From positions 1 to 45,128 of the forward strand of contig JACRTY010000048.1 of NCBI GenBank assembly GCA_014305025.1: 45,128 nt of DNA, given 5' to 3'. Both the position numbers and the translations under genes were made by a program. A model generated the notes under the pieces. The model was not told the origin of the DNA. It ran no database searches and worked only from the letters and a program-made list of their open reading frames with translations. Source of the stretch: Candidatus Nyctobacter psychrophilus. Its GTDB lineage: Bacteria; Vulcanimicrobiota; Vulcanimicrobiia; Vulcanimicrobiales; Vulcanimicrobiaceae. The first letter of the stretch is position 1. Every line of letters begins with the position of its first letter. Positions 39,495-45,128 of the stretch are shown piece by piece.

Positions 39495-41242
39495 GTTCCC
39501 CGCTCTTCGGGAAATTTCGCTCCCCCGACGGGAAGCCGCACATGCTCGGCGCGATGCAAACGCTCGACGTGCCGATGCATCGCTACGCCGACGGCGAGGA
39601 GGTCGACTACGCGATCGTCGGCACGGGCGCCGGGGGCGGCGTGCTGGCACAGCGCCTGGCGCGGGCCGGCTTCAGGGTCGTCACCTTCGATGCGGGGCCT
39701 TTCTGGGACACCGAGCGCGACTGGGTCAGCGACGAAAAAGGCTCTCACCAACTGTACTGGACGAACCGGCGGGTGACCGGCGGCTCGCACCCGTTGGCGT
39801 TGGGCGAGAACAACAGCGGTCAAGGCGTCGGCGGCAGCACCGTCCACTGGGCCTCGTTCACCCCGCGCCTGCATCCCTCCGACTTCCACATCCATTCGCT
39901 CGACGGCGTCGGGGTCGACTGGCCGCTCGACTATGCCGACGTGCGGCCCTATTACGAGTTGATGGAGCTGGAGTTGCCAGTGTCCGGCCCGGCATATTTC
40001 CCGTGGGGCGACCCGCACGGTTACCCCTACGGCGCGCACCCGATGGGCGGCGTCGGCGACGCGCTGATCAGGGGCTGCACGGCGCTCGGCATCCCGGTGT
40101 CGGCGGGCGGCCCGGTTGGTATCCTCGAGGGTTCGCGAGCCGATCGGCCGCACTGCATTTACCGCGGCTTCTGCATCCAGGGCTGTAAGGTCGGAGCGAA
40201 GGCCAGCACGCTCATTACGCACGTTCCCGATGCGATCGCCAACGGCGCCGAGATCCGCGCCAACTGCATGGTGTCGCGCGTTGCTTTAGGTTCAAACCGA
40301 CGGGTAAACGGCGTCTTTTACTTCGGACCCGACGGGCGCGAGCTGTTCCAAAAGGCAAAGGCCGTCGTCATCGCCGGGTATTCGATTGAAACGCCGCGCT
40401 TGCTGTTGAATTCCGCGTGCGACGGCTTCGAGAACGGGCTCGCCAATTCGAGCGACACGGTCGGGCGATATCTCATGGCGCAGGCCGGCAACGTCGTGCT
40501 CGGCCGCTTCGATCAGCCGGTGCGCATGTACAAGGCGCCGCCCGCGCACGCGCTGACCGAGGAGTTCTACGAAACCGACCCCAAGCGCGACTTCGCGCGC
40601 GGCTTCGCGATTCAGACCGTCGGCCCGTTGCCGATATCGTTCGCCAAGCAGATGATGAGCGCCAAGGGCGCGTGGGGTTGGGGCCTGCGCCGCCTGCTGA
40701 TGGATTACAATCACTGGGCGTCGTTCGGACTTCTGGGCGAAATTCTGCCGCACGCCGAGAACCGCGTGCAACTGGCCGACGAGAAGGACCAGTTCGGTTT
40801 GCCCGTCGCCAAGGTGACGTTCAACCTCGGCGACAACGACAAGAAACTGATCGACTTCGGCAAGAACAAGGTGATGGAGGTTATGCACGCCGCGGGCGCC
40901 GAGGAGGTCGTGCAAGAGGCGCGCTACGCCCATCTCGTCGGCGCGGCGCGCATGGGCAACGACCCGCAGACGTCGGTCGTCGACCGCTTCGGGCGCACCC
41001 ACGATATCGCCAACTTGTTCATCTGCGACGGCAGCATCATGCCGACGCAGGGTTCTGCCAATCCGGGACTGACCGTGATGTCGCTCGCCGCACGGATCGC
41101 CGATTACCTGATCATCCAAGGCAACGCGATCTTTGCTTCGGACAAGCGCGACATGCAGACGAGCCCGATCCGGTACGACCTATCGCCGCCCGACACGTGG
41201 GGCCACGGCATGCCGCGGCCGGTCAATCATTTGGTTAGTTAG
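39491..41242 (+). CDS. GMC-family FAD-dependent oxidoreductase
   Basis: A 583-residue flavoprotein dehydrogenase of the glucose-methanol-choline family. I use the TTG at 39491, with an ideal AAGGAGG site six bases upstream and an overlap with the previous stop. The FAD-binding dinucleotide fold is YAIVGTGAGGGVLAQRLA, followed by GGSTVHWASFTPRLHP. The C-terminal GMC signature has the active-site His in YAHLVGAARMGN and the Asn in GSANPGLTVMSLAARIADYL. A short Cys motif CIYRGFCIQGCKVGAK (residues about 218-233) is seen in the gluconate-dehydrogenase-like branch. The substrate is probably a sugar, sugar acid or alcohol. No cytochrome c subunit follows, unlike classical gluconate 2-dehydrogenase. 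Confidence 0.9.
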   Translation: MSSPLFGKFRSPDGKPHMLGAMQTLDVPMHRYADGEEVDYAIVGTGAGGGVLAQRLARAGFRVVTFDAGPFWDTERDWVSDEKGSHQLYWTNRRVTGGSHPLALGENNSGQGVGGSTVHWASFTPRLHPSDFHIHSLDGVGVDWPLDYADVRPYYELMELELPVSGPAYFPWGDPHGYPYGAHPMGGVGDALIRGCTALGIPVSAGGPVGILEGSRADRPHCIYRGFCIQGCKVGAKASTLITHVPDAIANGAEIRANCMVSRVALGSNRRVNGVFYFGPDGRELFQKAKAVVIAGYSIETPRLLLNSACDGFENGLANSSDTVGRYLMAQAGNVVLGRFDQPVRMYKAPPAHALTEEFYETDPKRDFARGFAIQTVGPLPISFAKQMMSAKGAWGWGLRRLLMDYNHWASFGLLGEILPHAENRVQLADEKDQFGLPVAKVTFNLGDNDKKLIDFGKNKVMEVMHAAGAEEVVQEARYAHLVGAARMGNDPQTSVVDRFGRTHDIANLFICDGSIMPTQGSANPGLTVMSLAARIADYLIIQGNAIFASDKRDMQTSPIRYDLSPPDTWGHGMPRPVNHLVS

Positions 41243-41491
41243 CCGGTAATGTACGGACGCTGCCGCCGACGAGCCTCCTGTCTCGTCGGCGGCGGCGGAG
41301 GTGGACGACGCGATGCCAATGCCCGCGGCGTCGAGCGCGTCGAGGATGTCGCGGCTCATCGCGTTCTTCAATGCCCGTGCGCCGTGGCTCGGCGCGACGA
41401 AGCGCAAGGCGAGTTCGACCCAGTTGTCGGTGATCCGCAAGTAGACTTGCGGCCTCAAGTCTTCGAGTGACATCGCGTAGCGGCGCAACAT
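41180..41491 (-). pseudogene. MscS-type mechanosensitive channel remnant (C-terminus only)
   Basis: The minus strand from 41491 encodes RRYAMSLEDLRPQVYLRITD and NWVELALRFVAPSHGARALK, then MSRDILDALDAAGIGIASST, which matches the cytoplasmic C-terminal end of MscS-family channels. The pore helix and the beta domain that should precede it are absent: the open frame upstream is unrelated, Arg/Ala-rich sequence. After about residue 66 the frame has lost similarity and continues into the antisense of the GMC gene to a stop at 41180. This is a truncated leftover of a channel gene, filling the gap between the GMC gene and the next gene. Confidence 0.65.
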
Positions 41492-41674
41492 CGCGTCGGA
41501 ACGGCCGCGGATGCATGCTACGACCTTCCGGCGCGCCCCCGCGGCCCTCCTGGCCGCACGTCCGCCTCGGGCGTCGCAGTGGACGAGCGTCGCAGCCCTT
41601 GCGACGCGTTCATCGGAGGTTCACTTAACCGCGGTAGTGTTTGGGAAAGAAACGCTCTGCCCGACGGAGGATTT

Positions 41675-42412
41675 ATGACGTACACGAAAGCGCTTGAAAA
41701 CAGCGCGCGCATCGCAACGCTTGCCGCCTTGGTTGCCACACCCATTGCGGGCTCTACGCATCCGCTAACGCCCGCCGCCGGCAACGTCGTCGCGACCGCG
41801 CAAGCCGAAAAAAGGGAAACCGCGGATGCGGCCGCGGACCTGCGGGGCATCCTCACCATCGAGGGCGATACCGAAGCGATAGCCGAAGGCGAAAAGACCG
41901 GTCGAGCCGCAACGGCGGCGGCCGATCAAGCCGTCGCGATGTGGCCGGCGGTTCGTGCGAGTTTAGCCGGTAATGGAGCGATGGCGAACCACCTTACCGC
42001 GGTCGACCGTTCGATTGTGGCGCTGCGAAACGAACTCGGCAGGCACAGCGATCTGCGGCGCGATGCCAACGAAGTGACGGGAGCCCTAGCGCCGCTCTTT
42101 GCTGCGGCAGGCCACAAGGTCCCGTCAAACATACACCGACTGGATTACCTGGGCCGCTCGATTACGCTCGACGTGAAGACCGGTGAATGGGCACGTGCTC
42201 AACGCGATTCCAATATGCTGGCGTCCACGTGGCAGGCAGTTCGGTCACGAGTGATCGCGCGCCCCGGCGGGGGTGCGGCGGCAGCCAGGTACGATCGTAC
42301 CGTAAAGACCGTCTCGCGCGGCGTCGACAGCCGCAACGCCGCCGTCACTCTAAACGCGACAAAGGCATCGGGCGCCGGCGTCGATGCGCTTGAAAAGGTG
42401 TTCGGCGCGTAG
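41675..42412 (+). CDS. Exported helical protein, function unknown
   Basis: A 245-residue protein. I start it at ATG 41675, which has a strong GGAGG site six bases upstream; the longer frame has no comparable site. Residues 1-30 look like a signal peptide (ARIATLAALVATPIAGS). The mature part is Ala-rich and alpha-helical, with AADLRGILTIEGDTEAI and AVDRSIVALRNELGRHSDLRRDANEVTGALAPLF, suggesting a periplasmic helical bundle with a YLGR segment in the middle. No family recognised. It overlaps the possible early start of the following outer-membrane-like gene and may be expressed with it. Confidence 0.7.
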   Translation: MTYTKALENSARIATLAALVATPIAGSTHPLTPAAGNVVATAQAEKRETADAAADLRGILTIEGDTEAIAEGEKTGRAATAAADQAVAMWPAVRASLAGNGAMANHLTAVDRSIVALRNELGRHSDLRRDANEVTGALAPLFAAAGHKVPSNIHRLDYLGRSITLDVKTGEWARAQRDSNMLASTWQAVRSRVIARPGGGAAAARYDRTVKTVSRGVDSRNAAVTLNATKASGAGVDALEKVFGA

Positions 42413-42428
42413 TCTGCGACAACGATTC

Positions 42429-44714
42429 ATGATACCGCTCTGTATCAGACCACCTGCGTCCGTTACGTCGTCGGGACGCGTCTTGGAAAGCGTTGAATTC
42501 GTATCAGTACTGTGGGCATGCGGCATTGGCGTATGTGCCGCAGCGTCGCCGACCGCAACGACAAGCGATTTCGTCGTCGAACCGCCTCATGTCTCGGAGC
42601 AACCCACCCAGCGCGGCGAGATCGACGAGTCGTGGGACAACGCTGCTCGAGTCCAGTTGGCGTGGGACTTCACCTATCAACGAGAAGCGCGGCAGCGGAC
42701 GACGGCGTATTTCCAAGTCGATCCGACCGGCATCGACGTCGCCTTCGTGGCGCATCAAGAGAAGCCGATTACGGCCACTCAGCACACGAACTATCAGGGC
42801 GCAGGGCTCGACGATCAGGTGACGCTGTACCTCTGGCCGGGAGGCGCCAACGGCTTCGAGTACAGCTTTTCCGCTAATCCGCTCGGCACGCGATTCGCCA
42901 CGTCGTCGCAGAGCGCGACCTATGCCCCCGATTTCACCGCCGCCGGGCGCATCGAGGGCGATTCCTACACGGTCACGATGCACGTTCCGTTTTCGATCTT
43001 GCGCGTCAACGGCAACAAACCGTGGCGGATTCAATTCGGCCGGACCGTCGTACTCTCTCGCGAGCACTTCGAATGGGCTCACTCACCGAAGCAAACCGCG
43101 GTCGACGACGTCATTCGCGCGGGCTACGCGCGCGAGGTGCGGTTCACGAAAGCCGCCGGCGCTGCGGCGGCCATGGTACCATCGCCGAGCTTGCAGGTCT
43201 ACGGCCTCGGACAAGCCGCAACGCGGAGCGGCGGCGGAGCGCGATTACCGTTCGGCGGGACGCTTTCCTATCCGGTCAGCGGCGGCACCTCGCTTCTCGC
43301 CACCGTCGACCCCGACGGTTCGGGCGTGGAAACGTTCCAAAACGTCACCGCGCCGACGGTATTTGCGTTGACCGTTTCCGAGGTGCGGCCATTTTTCGCG
43401 CAAACGGGCAGTTTGTTCCTCGATCCCGTTCAGTGCATTTTGTGCTCGCTCGCGTTCCTCGCCACGCCGTCGATCCCGGCGCCCCACGAAGCGTTCGGAG
43501 TGACGGGAAAGCAGGGCGATTACTCCTTTTCCGGCTTCGGCACGCATGGACTGGGACGCCACGACGATGCGCAACTCGTCACCTACAGTAATATCGAGAA
43601 AAGCCTCTCGGCGACGGCCTTGCGCACGAACGCAGTCTCTCCGGCCGGAGAGAACGATACGGCCGTCGTGGGAATCTCCGGTACCAACCCGCGCAGCAAC
43701 CTCTTTGCGTACGCCAATTACGGCTCCACGCCCGGGGCGTCCGTGCAGGACCCGTCGCAATCGAAGTACGCCGAACTCGGTGCCGGTATCCGTGGCCCAA
43801 AAACGTTTGTCGGGGCCGTCGTGCGTAAGATCGGCCTCTCTTTCGCGCCCGTCGACGGCAGCCTATCGCTGCCCACGGCCGGCGGCAGCGGTAGCGTACC
43901 GCTACCGATTTCACGCGGAGGTGGCGACGTGTCGACGCCGATTGCCGCCACCAACGGCAGCGTGCCGATCGTGATCTCGGGCCTCAACGGCAGCGTGACG
44001 GTGCCCGATGTCGCCGGCTACGGGCTCAACGCGAACCAGCAGTTGAATTTCCTTCCGACCTCCGGCATCCAGAATATCACGTTAGCAGGCACGATCCAGC
44101 GCTACCACGCTACCAATGGGAAGCTCGACGAGGCCGACAACGTGGCGCAAGTCGGGGTGACGACGCGCAACCATCTGAGCGCGTCGCTTTCCACGGGTTC
44201 TCAGTATACCGGCTTACGGGGTGGAGTACTGCGCCCGTTCAATCAGCAGGGACTGGGCCTGGGCTACCTCAACGGCACGGCTACGCCGACCGACGTTTTT
44301 TATAGTGCCGGGCGCTACGCCGACGGGTACCTGAGCAGCTGGGTTCGGCGCACGCTCTTTCGTCAGGGAAGCCGCGGAACCGTCGTCATCGAACTCGACG
44401 ATCAGCACTATCGGGGAAACGGCGGAACACTTGCGACGCAATGGTTGCAGCGGGTCGCGTACGCGAATCAGGTTACGAGCAGTGAATCGGTGGCCGTGGG
44501 CCTGATGCGAAGAGCCGGCATCGCCCCGCCGGCCCTGGGGACGACGACGGTTTCGCGCAGCGCGATCGATGGGCTCAATCTCGACGTGGCGTTTTATCGG
44601 CGCAGCAGCCGAGGCGAGGTTTATTTTGCCCTGGGCAATCCGACGCTGCTCACGACCGCTCCGGTGATTTTGCTGAAGGTCATCCATTACTTCGGTCCCG
44701 TACGCGGCACGTGA
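42429..44714 (+). CDS. CBM9/DUF5916-like protein, predicted outer-membrane beta-barrel
   Basis: A protein of up to 761 residues from ATG 42429; the exact start is uncertain because the leader VEFVSVLWACGIGVCAAAS begins about 23 codons later. The N-terminal domain (roughly residues 60-230) resembles carbohydrate-binding module 9 as found in DUF5916 proteins: GEIDESWDNAARVQLAWDF, TAYFQVDPTGIDVAFVAHQE, YTVTMHVPFSILRVNGNKPWRIQFGRTV. The remainder is rich in short alternating strands with aromatic residues, ends in strand-like FGPVRGT, and matches the barrel half of DUF5916. It has an SEVRPFFAQTGSLF segment typical of that family. An outer-membrane location would mean a diderm cell. Function unknown. 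Confidence 0.7.
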   Translation: MIPLCIRPPASVTSSGRVLESVEFVSVLWACGIGVCAAASPTATTSDFVVEPPHVSEQPTQRGEIDESWDNAARVQLAWDFTYQREARQRTTAYFQVDPTGIDVAFVAHQEKPITATQHTNYQGAGLDDQVTLYLWPGGANGFEYSFSANPLGTRFATSSQSATYAPDFTAAGRIEGDSYTVTMHVPFSILRVNGNKPWRIQFGRTVVLSREHFEWAHSPKQTAVDDVIRAGYAREVRFTKAAGAAAAMVPSPSLQVYGLGQAATRSGGGARLPFGGTLSYPVSGGTSLLATVDPDGSGVETFQNVTAPTVFALTVSEVRPFFAQTGSLFLDPVQCILCSLAFLATPSIPAPHEAFGVTGKQGDYSFSGFGTHGLGRHDDAQLVTYSNIEKSLSATALRTNAVSPAGENDTAVVGISGTNPRSNLFAYANYGSTPGASVQDPSQSKYAELGAGIRGPKTFVGAVVRKIGLSFAPVDGSLSLPTAGGSGSVPLPISRGGGDVSTPIAATNGSVPIVISGLNGSVTVPDVAGYGLNANQQLNFLPTSGIQNITLAGTIQRYHATNGKLDEADNVAQVGVTTRNHLSASLSTGSQYTGLRGGVLRPFNQQGLGLGYLNGTATPTDVFYSAGRYADGYLSSWVRRTLFRQGSRGTVVIELDDQHYRGNGGTLATQWLQRVAYANQVTSSESVAVGLMRRAGIAPPALGTTTVSRSAIDGLNLDVAFYRRSSRGEVYFALGNPTLLTTAPVILLKVIHYFGPVRGT

Positions 44715-44820
44715 CTCAAACCGCCTAAGAATTGACACGAGTCGGCTCGAGGACGCCCGGCGCGGACTGCGCACGACCTTGATCGGATCGTTGTCGGCAA
44801 GCGCGGCCGGACAAGGTTGC

Positions 44821-45021
44821 ATGCTCTTCGCACTCCTCGCTTTGCCGTACGTCGTGGTGTTGCTCAGTTCGGCCGTCGTCGCGGTTTCCGTTCCGACGGA
44901 CTCGCCGCAATCTGGCTCATACGCCTACGCGACCGCATCGGGCGCGCGGAAAGGTCGGCGTGAAGCGGGGTCACCGCCTCGGTGTCCAATCGCACGGCGC
45001 GTTTCAGTCAGGGTCGAATAG
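44821..45021 (+). CDS. Small membrane ORF ending in an amber codon, possibly the 5' part of the channel gene
   Basis: From ATG 44821 (AAGG site upstream) the frame gives 66 residues: one strong hydrophobic helix (MLFALLALPYVVVLLSSAVV) and a basic, low-complexity tail. The TAG at 45019-45021 is in the same frame as the potassium-channel pore that follows. It could be the first helix of a two-helix channel interrupted by a nonsense mutation, or an unrelated small membrane protein. The tail is unlike any channel linker, so I regard both as open. Confidence 0.35.
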   Translation: MLFALLALPYVVVLLSSAVVAVSVPTDSPQSGSYAYATASGARKGRREAGSPPRCPIARRVSVRVE

Positions 45022-45128
45022 AGCGTCACGTATGTGCTCGGGGCCGGCTTCACACCCCAGGTCCGTGACTTCTCGACTGCCTTCTATTACACGATCGTCA
45101 CGTTGGCGACCGTGGGCTATGGAGACAT
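45022..45128 (+). pseudogene. Potassium-channel pore segment (partial, runs off window)
   Basis: Directly after an in-frame TAG the frame encodes TYVLGAGFTPQVRDFSTAFY and YTIVTLATVGYGD. This is a pore helix followed by the TVGYGD selectivity filter of potassium channels. The only possible start before it is a GTG at about 45034, which would leave the protein without the first membrane helix that normally precedes the pore. The gene is cut by the window edge, so whether it is a pseudogene or a sequencing artefact cannot be decided here. Confidence 0.6.

Overview
This is a GC-rich, densely packed bacterial chromosome segment in which nearly every stretch codes and many neighbouring genes overlap by 1-8 bases. 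The gene mix suggests a deep-branching phylum near the Actinobacteria/Chloroflexi side of the tree, with Eremiobacterota (WPS-2) as my best guess. The reasons are an actinobacterial-type bc-aa3 respiratory set (di-haem QcrC, three-helix Rieske, a small subunit IV) alongside envelope features more usual in diderms (a DUF5916-like beta-barrel candidate, secretion-type pseudopilins, a SpoIID/LytB protein). The phylum is inference; no rRNA or tRNA gene was seen to test it.

Layout. 1-4131: S10-type ribosomal protein cluster on the minus strand (rplC-rplD-rplW-rplB-rpsS-rplV-rpsC, the last cut by the window edge), with its own promoter and a strong leader hairpin. It starts at rplC with no rpsJ. 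4156-7388: PepSY and PAP2 genes, divergent from an OmpR-type two-component pair. 7395-10869: YihY/BrkB membrane protein, HD-GYP protein, a TPR-like protein, and a small secreted peptide built almost wholly of seven identical STHGGAVD units; Crp/Fnr-like palindromes lie upstream of the last two genes. 10935-15555: minor pseudopilin operon, a lipoprotein, and an orphan N-terminal domain of a prepilin peptidase. 15903-19643: operon spoIID-like, queA, and a protein joining an RNA-polymerase-alpha-CTD-like segment to a sigma-region-4-like HTH. 19737-25780: a two-part exported protein, a leaderless AAA ATPase, an aminotransferase, a VapC remnant and a GH38 alpha-mannosidase.

25884-33628: divergent respiratory locus. 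On the minus strand ctaE-qcrA-qcrB-ctaG-qcrC; on the plus strand ctaC-ctaD-ctaF followed by an encapsulin-type ferritin (EncFtn) gene with no encapsulin beside it. Together these encode a quinol-to-oxygen bc-aa3 chain plus its copper assembly factor. 33662-41242: GH15 glucoamylase/trehalase-like enzyme, a ThDP enzyme of the pyruvate oxidase type, then a tight three-gene operon of an internally duplicated four-histidine membrane protein, a gluconate-2-dehydrogenase-subunit-3-like protein and a GMC flavoprotein. This looks like sugar or alcohol oxidation feeding electrons to the membrane. 41180-45128: an MscS remnant, a secreted helical protein, a large CBM9/DUF5916-like outer-membrane candidate and, at the right edge, a potassium-channel pore segment preceded by an in-frame amber codon.

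Most distinctive items: the seven-repeat peptide, the duplicated membrane protein in the GMC operon, the EncFtn gene in the oxidase operon, the alphaCTD/sigma4 fusion, and two GTG-initiated genes with a -10 box six bases before the start codon (leaderless).
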